This document shows positions 36,558 to 44,218 of a stretch of 64,000 nt of DNA, one piece after another. The DNA is from Lactococcus protaetiae. Its GTDB lineage: Bacteria > Bacillota > Bacilli > Lactobacillales > Streptococcaceae. The stretch lies in assembly GCF_006965445.1 (NCBI RefSeq), contig NZ_CP041356.1, positions 2,604,001 to 2,668,000 of the forward strand, given 5' to 3'. A program made the translations under genes and the position numbers. Within the stretch, counting starts at the first letter, position 1; every line of letters begins with the position of its first letter. The notes beneath the pieces were generated by a model that saw only the letters and a list, made by a program, of their open reading frames with translations, ran no database searches and was not told where the DNA came from.

Positions 36558-36643
36558 TGCGCTCTGTTGTCGCTACTCGCTATTTTGACATAAATGTTTA
36601 ATGCTAGGTAGTCTGACCATCGTTCAGCTATCAATTAGAACTG

Positions 36644-36690
36644 GTCAGCGTACTGACGGGACAATGACAACCTGTCAGTATGCTAACCAT
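36644..36690. repeat. decayed CTGTCAG dyads between prs and nifS
   Basis: GGTCAGCGTACTGACGG and, 14 bases later, CTGTCAGTATGCTAACC. Each is a dyad with two or three changes. Confidence 0.5.
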
Positions 36691-36755
36691 TGCGACTTAG
36701 TGAGTATGGATACCGTGCTACAGCACAGTGTTGGAACAGAAAGAAAAAGATAATC

Positions 36756-37874
36756 ATGATATATTTAGACAATGCGGCAACCACCCCTGTCATTCCCGAC
36801 GTTGTATCGGCAATGACAGAAAGTCTGTCAGCAACTTTTGGAAATCCATCTAGCATCCATAGTTTTGGTAGGCAGGCTAATCAACTGGTCAGACAAGCCC
36901 GTGATACTGTAGCCAAAGCACTTGATGTCTCTAATCGAAATATTATTTTCACTTCTGGCGCAAGTGAGGCCAACAACCAAGCGTTAATTGGCTATGCTCT
37001 CGCCAATCGAGATAAAGGAAATCATATCTTAACAACTGCGATTGAACATCCCTCTGTTTTAAATACTGTTCAGTATCTCCATGATAGGCATGGATTTGAT
37101 GTTACTTTCGTAAAGCCAAATTTTGATGGACAATTTCCAGCAAAATTAATTGAGCAAAATTTACAATCAGATACTATTTTGGTCAGCATGATGTGGGCAA
37201 ATAATGAAACTGGACAGCTTCTCCCAGTCGCAGAAGTAGGACGGTTACTAGCCTCTCATCCAGCTGTATTCCATGTTGATGCTACGCAAGTCATGGGAAA
37301 AATCCCTGTCCATCCGCGAGAAATTGGTGCTGATTTTCTGACTGCTTCTGCTCATAAGTTCCACGGACCAAAAGGTGTTGGCTTTCTCTATTATCATGAA
37401 AATTTGAAGTTTGATGCACTGATTCACGGCGGAGAACAAGAAGAAAAACGACGAGCTGGAACAGAAAATCTTCATTCACTTGTCGGTATGACCAAAGCTT
37501 TAGAAATCGCCATGCAAAATATGGAAGAAAATTACCAACACGTTCAAAAGCTTAATGATAGCCTTCTGTCGCTGCTTTCAGAGGTTGACTTTTACAAAAA
37601 TGATTTTGGTGCTACAATGCCATACGTCATTAATATTGCATTTCCTCACCAAAATCATGATTTGTTGCTGACAAAGCTAGATTTAGCAGGTTTTGCAATT
37701 TCTACTGGCTCTGCTTGCACAGCTGGAACCGTTGAACCTTCGCACGTTTTAGAAGCTGTTTATGGTGAAAGTTCTCCCAAATTAAAAGAAAATTTGCGTA
37801 TCTCTTTTTCAGAGCTAAACACAATAGATGAAATTCATGCTTTCGCTGAAAAGCTGAAAAGTTTATTGAAGTGA
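36756..37874 (+). CDS. nifS: cysteine desulfurase (IscS/NifS family)
   Basis: Takes sulfur from cysteine for iron-sulfur clusters, thio-tRNA or thiamine. The ATG at 36756 (MIYLDNAATTPVIPDV) is the family's usual start; an upstream in-frame ATG at 36690 gives an unlikely extension. The 372 residues have the PLP lysine in SAHKFHGPKGVGF (about residue 203) and the catalytic Cys in STGSACTAGTVEPSHVL (about residue 325), the group I arrangement with a long loop. RRAGTENLHSLVG is conserved. A DUF1831 gene follows in the same direction, as in many Lactobacillales, here separated by element I. Confidence 0.94.
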   Translation: MIYLDNAATTPVIPDVVSAMTESLSATFGNPSSIHSFGRQANQLVRQARDTVAKALDVSNRNIIFTSGASEANNQALIGYALANRDKGNHILTTAIEHPSVLNTVQYLHDRHGFDVTFVKPNFDGQFPAKLIEQNLQSDTILVSMMWANNETGQLLPVAEVGRLLASHPAVFHVDATQVMGKIPVHPREIGADFLTASAHKFHGPKGVGFLYYHENLKFDALIHGGEQEEKRRAGTENLHSLVGMTKALEIAMQNMEENYQHVQKLNDSLLSLLSEVDFYKNDFGATMPYVINIAFPHQNHDLLLTKLDLAGFAISTGSACTAGTVEPSHVLEAVYGESSPKLKENLRISFSELNTIDEIHAFAEKLKSLLK

Positions 37875-38347
37875 TTACTTCATTGATGGGGGATTATTTT
37901 TTCCCTCACCAATGTTAGGGGGTATAACCTCTAGGTGTAACAACTAAGCGACCTGTACGCAGCTAAAGCTGCAACAGTCTGCTTAACATCAAAGATATGA
38001 GGTCACACCTCCGTTTCACTTCGCTATCCATTCGCTCTATCTCCACTTTGCTCCGCTGTCGATTTCACTAACCGACTAAAGTCGCAAGGCGAAGTGATTT
38101 TGTCCCTGAAGTCTAAGTGCTATCTTCGCTTCGATACGCTGTCCACACCACGGGTATCCATGCTCGCTACGGTGCTGAATCACCGAGCCGCAATGGTTCT
38201 CGCTAAGTGACTAAAACCACAAGTCGGGCACAAGTCGGGTCAAAACGCTAGTAAAACGAAAGCAGAGCTTGCCATTTCGCCTTATCTTCGACTAGGAGAA
38301 TGGACAGCGTATCGAAGCAGAGATAGTGCTGCTCTAAGTTAAAATAA
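37869..38347. repeat. composite intergenic element I (about 480 bp)
   Basis: Starts within the last codons of nifS with the palindrome TGAAGTGATTACTTCA and GATGGGGGATT. It carries CACTAACCGACTAAAGTCGC, CATCAAAGATATGAGGTCAC, GCTATCTTCGCTTCGATACG and CTCGCTACGGTGCTG. It ends GAGATAGTGCTGCTCTAAGT just before a CTGTCAG dyad. It separates nifS from the DUF1831 gene. Confidence 0.75.
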
Positions 38348-38349
38348 TT

Positions 38350-38367
38350 CTGTCAGCATACTGACAG
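38350..38367. repeat. CTGTCAG dyad (perfect, spacer CATA) before the DUF1831 gene
   Basis: CTGTCAGCATACTGACAG ends 18 bases before the ATG and just before the AGAGGAAA ribosome binding site, so in RNA the hairpin could affect initiation. Confidence 0.85.
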
Positions 38368-38385
38368 AAAATCAGAGGAAAAAAT

Positions 38386-38730
38386 ATGGCTTTTATTACT
38401 GAAAAACATCTTGGTGACAGTAACTATACTTACAGTCTGGCTCCAACCGTAAAAAAATTCACACTCAAAGATACCACTTTCATCCAAACAAAAATTGGAA
38501 ACTTTGAGTTCAAAAGAATGCTTGAGGAAGTTCCTAATTCCAATGAAGGATTTCTTTTAAAGATTATTGTCAATCCAGATTTGACCGGTTTCAAATTATC
38601 TATTACAGACAAATCCGGACTACGTAATGTCAATATCTTTAAAAATGCCAGTCCAATTATCCAAGAAAAATTTTACTTTCAAATGGATGCACTTATTGAC
38701 CGAGGCGTCTTTACAAAAACACAAGCATAA
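38386..38730 (+). CDS. DUF1831 family protein
   Basis: A 114-residue soluble protein (MAFITEKHLGDSNYTYSLAP). The core FKLSITDKSGLRNVNIFKNA and the IDRGVFTK end are typical of DUF1831, a family restricted to Lactobacillales. It is usually next to a cysteine desulfurase, which suggests, without proof, a role in sulfur transfer. AGAGGAAA precedes the ATG. A terminator follows immediately. Confidence 0.88.
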   Translation: MAFITEKHLGDSNYTYSLAPTVKKFTLKDTTFIQTKIGNFEFKRMLEEVPNSNEGFLLKIIVNPDLTGFKLSITDKSGLRNVNIFKNASPIIQEKFYFQMDALIDRGVFTKTQA

Positions 38731-38731
38731 T

Positions 38732-38764
38732 AAAAAAGCTCTTCTAATCAGGAGCTTTTTTATT
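38732..38764 (+). terminator. terminator of the DUF1831 gene
   Basis: AAAAAAGCTC, loop TTCTAATCAG, GAGCTTTTTT; starts at the stop codon. Confidence 0.9.
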
Positions 38765-38784
38765 ATATATTTCCAACTTAAAAC

Positions 38785-38815
38785 AAAAAGCTGTCAGCAT
38801 ACTGACAGCTTTTAG
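38785..38815 (-). terminator. tuf terminator built on a CTGTCAG dyad
   Basis: The perfect dyad CTGTCAGCATACTGACAG (38791-38808) flanked by AAAAG/CTTTT gives a stem of about 12 pairs; on the minus strand it is followed by TTGTTTT. It is the last dyad copy in the window. Confidence 0.85.
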
Positions 38816-38856
38816 AAGTAATATTTTCACATTACTAGTTTCGTTATTGCTTATAA

Positions 38857-40044
38857 TTAAGCTTTGATTTCAGCAACGATACCTGAACCAACAGTACGTC
38901 CACCTTCACGGATAGAGAATGTTGTTCCTTGTTCGATAGCAACTGGGTGAATCAATTCAACATCGATGTGAACATTATCACCAGGCATTACCATTTCAGT
39001 ACCTTCTGGAAGTTTAACTGAACCAGTAACGTCAGTTGTGTGGAAGTAGAATTGAGGACGGTAGTTATCGAAGAATGGAGTGTGACGTCCGCCTTCTTCT
39101 TTGCTCAATACGTAAACTTCACCTTCGAATGTTGTATGAGGAGTGATTGAACCTGGTTTAGCAATAACTTGACCACGTTCGATTTCGTCACGTTGAACAC
39201 CGCGGAGAAGTACACCAACGTTATCGCCAGCAAGACCTTCTGTAAGTGTTTTACGGAACATTTCAATACCAGTAACAACAGCTTTTTTAGTTTCGTCTTT
39301 GATACCAACGATTTCGATTTCGTCACCAACTTTAACAGTACCACGTTCGATACGTCCTGAAGCAACAGTACCACGACCAGTGATTGAGAACACATCTTCG
39401 ACTGGGAGAAGGAGTGGTTTGTCAGTGTCACGTTCTGGAGTTGGGATATATTCGTCAACGATATCCATCAATTCTTCAACTTTAGCAACCCATTGAGGTT
39501 CACCGTTCAAAGCACCAAGTGCAGAACCAGCGATTACAGGAATATCGTCACCTGGGAAATCGTATTCTGTAAGAAGGTCACGAACTTCCATTTCAACAAG
39601 TTCCATCAATTCTTCATCATCAACAAGGTCAGCTTTGTTAAGGAAGACGATAAGATATTTAACACCAACTTGACGTGAAAGCAAGATGTGTTCACGAGTT
39701 TGTGGCATAGGTCCATCAGTAGCAGCAACAACAAGGATTGCTCCGTCCATTTGAGCGGCACCAGTAATCATGTTTTTAACGTAGTCCGCGTGACCTGGAG
39801 CATCGATGTGGGCATAGTGACGTTTTTCAGTTGAGTATTCGATATGGGCAGTGTTGATTGTGATCCCACGTTCGCGTTCTTCTGGTGCAGCATCGATAGA
39901 AGCGAAGTCAGTTTGGTCAGCCAAACCTTTATCTGCAAGAACTTTAGAGATAGCAGCTGACAATGTTGTTTTACCATGGTCAACGTGTCCGATAGTACCA
40001 ATATTTACGTGTGGTTTGCTACGGTCGTAAACTTGTTTAGCCAT
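38857..40044 (-). CDS. tuf: elongation factor Tu
   Basis: GTPase that delivers aminoacyl-tRNA to the ribosome. The 395 residues contain the P-loop [10 protein letters not shown] (about 19-28), switch [22 protein letters not shown] (G3), NKADLVDD (G4) and SALGALNG (G5), then the two beta-barrel domains ending in [10 protein letters not shown]. Codon use is strongly biased, as expected for an abundant protein. Single gene with its own promoter and terminator. Confidence 0.99.
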   Translation of the reverse strand: MAKQVYDRSKPHVNIGTIGHVDHGKTTLSAAISKVLADKGLADQTDFASIDAAPEERERGITINTAHIEYSTEKRHYAHIDAPGHADYVKNMITGAAQMDGAILVVAATDGPMPQTREHILLSRQVGVKYLIVFLNKADLVDDEELMELVEMEVRDLLTEYDFPGDDIPVIAGSALGALNGEPQWVAKVEELMDIVDEYIPTPERDTDKPLLLPVEDVFSITGRGTVASGRIERGTVKVGDEIEIVGIKDETKKAVVTGIEMFRKTLTEGLAGDNVGVLLRGVQRDEIERGQVIAKPGSITPHTTFEGEVYVLSKEEGGRHTPFFDNYRPQFYFHTTDVTGSVKLPEGTEMVMPGDNVHIDVELIHPVAIEQGTTFSIREGGRTVGSGIVAEIKA

Positions 40045-40118
40045 TTTAAAAATGTCTCCTTTGAGAAAATTGTTTTATAATAGGCAGGCTGCTTAATCAC
40101 AATCTACCGTTCCTTATC

Positions 40119-40147
40119 ATTATACTTAAAATCGTTTAGAAAAGCAA
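40119..40147 (-). promoter_or_regulatory. tuf promoter
   Basis: Minus strand: TTGCTT (40147-40142), 17-base spacer, TATAAT (40124-40119), about 75 bases before the ATG. The region 40150-40330 holds no other recognisable feature. Confidence 0.8.
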
Positions 40148-40331
40148 GTTTTACCAGTCTTTTATCTGTCTTAATTTTAGTTATAACACAAGTTTCTTTA
40201 ATATAGCAATAAAAAAGAGAATAGTCAAGCCAAAAACAGGTACTATCACCCTCTTCTGCTTAATTCCCTCAAGATTTTTAACCACATTTATAGTTCAAAA
40301 AGTAAATCAAACTGACTTATCTCTCATAATC

Positions 40332-40353
40332 AAAAAAGGGTTTTACAACCCTT
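40332..40353 (-). terminator. terminator of the HTH gene
   Basis: Minus strand AAGGGTTGTAAAACCCTT followed by TTTT: an eight-pair stem with a T-run just after the restored stop of the HTH gene. Confidence 0.75.
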
Positions 40354-40361
40354 AGTTATTA

Positions 40362-40882
40362 TCATCTATCATATCTTAACAACCAATCTAAAGTGACTTT
40401 TCCTAAATCAGCAATTTGGATGAGATGCTCCAATGTTGGAATAATTTGATTTGCCTCTATTTCTTGTATCATTTCAGGTGGTAAAGCAGGTGAAAGTCTT
40501 GCTCCAAATTCAAACTTTGAAAGTTGAAGTCTAGCTCTTATCGTTTTAACTTTCTCCCAAGTTCTTCTACTACTTCCGACTTACCTTTATCATATTGAGT
40601 AGGATATTTTAACCTCTTTAGCTCATAACTTGAAGCTTGCCTATTACTTTTATTCTGAGCTACCACTATGTCCTTAATCGAATTATTTAAAGCAATTTCT
40701 ATCTTTCTCAACATTCTCATATCAGGCTTTTTTCTCAAAAATATAATATCCGATACCAGTGCCGCTGGATACCCTATATCTTCTGAAAGTTTCAGAATAG
40801 GAATTCTATAGCGGCGTATTTCTGCTTTCAATTTCTTTAACTGTTCATTGACATCTAACTGTTCTTTTTGAAGAGTATCCAT
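40362..40882 (-). pseudogene. DNA-binding protein with two helix-turn-helix domains, one-base frameshift
   Basis: The intact first frame (40882-40538, 114 residues) contains an HTH-like region PILKLSEDIGYPAALVSDII (about 28-55) and stops in ELGRKLKR. Adding one base to the CCC run at 40556-40558 gives ELGEKVKTIRARLQLSKFEF, continuing through LSPALPPEMIQEIEANQIIP to TLDWLLRYDR and a TGA at 40364-40362. This second half looks like an Xre-type HTH. The joined protein would be 173 residues, and a terminator follows its stop. It may regulate the adjacent secG-glf or SRR genes; that is inference. Confidence 0.65.
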
Positions 40883-40981
40883 ATCTTTCTCTTTTCAATA
40901 ATTCTTTAATTTATCCATAACTTCAAAATAGTAACTTACGAATTCCTAATTTGATACATAAAACTCTCTCAGACACTATTC

Positions 40982-41221
40982 CTAATAAGCTGATAAAATA
41001 ACTAAACTCAAACTAATCACTAACCAAAATACAATCATGACCGAAGTAAAACATCGAATCATAAATTCAGCCCCTCTTGATTTATGACTGTCAATTAATT
41101 CTTCTGTTCCTCCCGAAAAAGCATTTATTGCTCCATCCTGTTTCGACGGTTGCATAAAAATCGCTATAACAATCCCAATTGATATTATCAACATCATACT
41201 GAACAAAATATTGTAAATCAC
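40982..41221 (-). CDS. secG: SecG-like preprotein translocase subunit
   Basis: A 79-residue membrane protein with two transmembrane helices (about 3-23 and 55-77) linked by a cytoplasmic loop with QPSKQDGAINAFSGG and SHKSRGAEFMIR, the SecG layout. It starts with GTG about 13 bases after the restored stop of glf, so the two are one transcript. In accessory Sec loci a SecG-like protein (Asp4) is common. Lying at the far end of the SRR region, this could be that partner or the general SecG; the sequence alone does not decide. Confidence 0.78.
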   Translation of the reverse strand: MIYNILFSMMLIISIGIVIAIFMQPSKQDGAINAFSGGTEELIDSHKSRGAEFMIRCFTSVMIVFWLVISLSLVILSAY

Positions 41222-41233
41222 TTCTGCCGTTTC

Positions 41234-42366
41234 CTACTCCCTACTGAATTCTTTATCAACAGCTTTTAAAGCTGCATTAAAAACCTGATCCATGTCATAG
41301 TATTGGTAATTTCCCAATCGTCCTCCAAAAATAACTTGATTATATTTATCAGCTTCTCTTCTATATTTTTTAAATATCTCTGAATTTTTTTATCATTTAT
41401 AGGATAATATGCTTCTTTGGTCTTATCCCACTTTTGAGGGTATTCTTTAGTCAAAACAGTATAACCACCCTCTGCCCTCTTATCAAAATGTCGCCATTCC
41501 ATCACGCGAGTAAACGGAGTTTCAGAATCAGTATAGTTAATCACAGCATTTCCCTGCATATTATCTGATTCGAAAACTTGTGACTCAAAACAGATTGAGC
41601 GATACTCAAGTTCACCAAACTTATAATCAAAAAATTGGTCAATCATCCCAGTATAAACAATACGTGGAAACTCCTCTAAATATTCTTCTCTAGCATGAAA
41701 AAAATCTACGCCCATCTGAACATCAATTAATTCAGACTGTAGCATTTTATTAAAAATCTGTGTATAGCCATCTATAGGTATTCCTTGATACCGATCATCA
41801 AAATAGTTATTATCAAATGTGTAACGTACTGGTAGCCTCCGAATGATGAATGCGGGCAATTCTGTCGCTTTTCGCCCCCATTGTTTTTCTGTATAACCCT
41901 TTATAAGTTTTTTATAAATATCTGTACCAATTAGGGCAATCGCTTGCTCTTCTAAGTTTTTTGGATTCTTAGATATTTCAGCTACACTTTTCTGTTCAAA
42001 AATTTTATCCTTTGCTTCCCTAGGAGTCTTTACTCCCCACATTTGATAAAAAGTATTCATATTAAACGGAAGGTTATAAAGTTCACCTTTATAATTAGCC
42101 AACACCTGATTTGTGTAACTCATGAATTCTGTAAACTGATTCACATAGTTCCAAATTCGTTCATCATTTGTATGAAATATATGAGCACCATAGTCATGGA
42201 TATTAATACCATGTTCTTTATGTGTAAACATATTCCCTCCAATATGTAATCGTTTATCTATAACTAGTGAACGTTTACCACGTTTGGCAGCCTCATAAGC
42301 AAATACCGAGCCAAAAGGACCAGCTCCAACTATAAGATAGTCATAATTTTTAGTATTATATTTCAC
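41234..42366 (-). pseudogene. glf: UDP-galactopyranose mutase, one-base frameshift near the C-terminus
   Basis: Converts UDP-galactopyranose to UDP-galactofuranose, a precursor of cell-surface glycans, using reduced FAD. The GTG at 42366 follows GAGGTGAGG. The FAD motif DYLIVGAGPFGSVFAYEAAK, HIGGNMFTHKEHGINIHDYG and the family's conserved NYTD and E-R segments are seen. The frame shifts at T7 41385-41391; one more base restores KNSEIFKKYRREADKYNQVI, FGGRLGNYQYYDMDQVFNAA and a stop at 41236-41234, giving the usual C-terminus and about 377 residues. The role here may be wall polysaccharide or glycan decoration of surface proteins; which is unknown. Confidence 0.9.
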
Positions 42367-42458
42367 TTTATCCTCACCTCCCTATTACACTTCTAAATAT
42401 AATGAATCTTTAATTACTCAATTATTGATGATACTAAATCTCAAGAACTCTTACATTC

Positions 42459-44075
42459 TCATTTAGGTTGAATATAAGTTGCCAATGCCGCCACTCCAGC
42501 AGAAATATGACGCTCACTCACAATATTATTCCCCTTAACATTCATCTCAGAAACTAATATTGAATTATCTGGATACACCTTCTCTACAAAAGCCACATGA
42601 CCATAAACAGAACTCGAACCCGCAACTCCTGGAGGGAAACTTACCGCATAACCCTCTGTTGGAACAGTCGTCGTATAATAACCTTGTGCCTGAGCATTAA
42701 TCCCCCATTCACCACCATTACCCATATGAGTTCCAATCTGACCCCCAAGTTGAATGATTCGGTTATACACATACTGCGTACAATTTCCAAACGCATAACT
42801 CTCTGAACCTGGATATTCCACCCCATTATAAGCAGGAAAATTCGATGTATCCAATTTTGAACTTAACACAGGACTTGCTGGTGTATCTGACGCCCATACT
42901 TGAGTACTACTATCTACATTGTCATAGAAATTCAGATTATATTCTTGGATAATATCAATCAGTTTTTGAGCATAGTCAGGATCTGTCGCAAAAACACCCT
43001 GCAATGATTCCGCTGCTTCTTGATAAGTTTTCGACTGAGACTTCCAAGAACCTGCATAAATATCTGGATTCCAAGTCGTCCCTTTCAACATTAAGTTAAT
43101 ATAATCATCTAAAGATTGATCATAGTTACTATAAACTCGAAAACTCTGTTGAGTAAAATAAGGATTAGTTCCAGCAAACTCTTGCGTTTGGAATGTCACT
43201 GATTTCCCTAAATAAGCCCCTGTAATATTGAAAATATTAAAGTACTTCTGAGCCATATTACTTTGACCATAACCCGACTCTAAAATCGCTTGCGCCAAGA
43301 TAATCGAAGCAAAAAGATTATTTTTACCCGCCAAAACCTGTACTCGAGGTGCAATACTCTTGATGAAAGCTTCTGGGCTAGACGTATCAATTTTCTTAAT
43401 GGGTTGAGCCGCCTCTATTTTCTTCAATACAGGACCTGTATAAATGGAAGTGGCGTTACTCAGCTTTGAGCTTCCCACTGTCGAAGACTGATAATAAGCA
43501 GAATTCGCATAACTAGAAACAACTGTTTCAGAATGTGAAAAAACATGACTTGTTACAGTTTTTGTAGATGAGCTAATCGTTTTACTCGGAGTACTTGGCT
43601 TAGGTGATGCTGGCTTCGGCTTACTTGGTGATGCTGGTGTGCTTGGTTTTGGAGGCGTCGGTTTCGGTTTATCCGGCGTACTCGGTGGAGTAGGCGGCGT
43701 GCTAGGCTCCGTAGGTTTAGTTTCATCTGGAGGCGTGACTGACGAATCATCTCCTGAATTTCCCGTTCCTTCCGAACTCTCCCCATTGCTTCCCGTCTCA
43801 TCTGGCGTATTGTCTGGCGTCTCATTATTATTATCTGTTGTTACTTGACCCGTATCACCTGTATTCGTTTGACCCGAATCATCACTCGTTACTAATTCAT
43901 TACCATTATTCACAACCTGTGACGTACACGTCACCTCATTCGAAACTGGTAACTCATCTGCATGAGCCGTAGCACCAAACGTACTTATCCCCAAGGCTAG
44001 TGCTGTACCTGCTACTAGCTTGTAGGTCATGTAAGTATCTGTTTTATTTTTATTTTTTTTCAACTTTTTCCTCAT
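42459..44075 (-). CDS. secreted peptidoglycan hydrolase: glucosaminidase plus CHAP domain
   Basis: A 538-residue secreted protein. The signal peptide (KLVAGTALALGISTFGATAHA) follows a basic start. A low-complexity Asn/Asp/Gly then Pro/Ser/Lys linker extends to about residue 190. A glucosaminidase (GH73) domain covers about 235-385 (LFASIILAQAILESGYGQSN with the catalytic Glu; YFNIFNITGAY). A C-terminal CHAP amidase/endopeptidase domain covers about 425-538 (SYAFGNCTQYVYNRI with the catalytic Cys, YGHVAFVEKVYPDNSILV with His). It probably cuts septal or side-wall peptidoglycan and may aid surface display of the neighbouring giant adhesin. No LPXTG motif. Confidence 0.92.
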   Translation of the reverse strand: MRKKLKKNKNKTDTYMTYKLVAGTALALGISTFGATAHADELPVSNEVTCTSQVVNNGNELVTSDDSGQTNTGDTGQVTTDNNNETPDNTPDETGSNGESSEGTGNSGDDSSVTPPDETKPTEPSTPPTPPSTPDKPKPTPPKPSTPASPSKPKPASPKPSTPSKTISSSTKTVTSHVFSHSETVVSSYANSAYYQSSTVGSSKLSNATSIYTGPVLKKIEAAQPIKKIDTSSPEAFIKSIAPRVQVLAGKNNLFASIILAQAILESGYGQSNMAQKYFNIFNITGAYLGKSVTFQTQEFAGTNPYFTQQSFRVYSNYDQSLDDYINLMLKGTTWNPDIYAGSWKSQSKTYQEAAESLQGVFATDPDYAQKLIDIIQEYNLNFYDNVDSSTQVWASDTPASPVLSSKLDTSNFPAYNGVEYPGSESYAFGNCTQYVYNRIIQLGGQIGTHMGNGGEWGINAQAQGYYTTTVPTEGYAVSFPPGVAGSSSVYGHVAFVEKVYPDNSILVSEMNVKGNNIVSERHISAGVAALATYIQPK

Positions 44076-44134
44076 TCATCTTCCTCAATATAAATATCTT
44101 TTAAAGGTCACAAAAGTAAACTATCAAGAACATC

Positions 44135-44170
44135 CTAAAAGAAAGCCTGCAAATGCAAAGCCTTCTTTTA
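44135..44170 (-). terminator. terminator of the SRR adhesin gene
   Basis: Minus strand AAAGAAGGC, loop, GCTTTCTTTT: nine pairs with one G-T, then T-rich sequence. It separates the adhesin from the hydrolase gene. Confidence 0.78.
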
Positions 44171-44218
44171 TTTAGTTCTTTTAGGGTTATAAATTTAAGA
44201 TGTTAAACACCCTATCGT

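Noticed and set aside
3861-38347. Composite elements as insertion sequences
   Set aside because: No transposase frame and no recognisable terminal inverted repeats; the two ends differ from each other.
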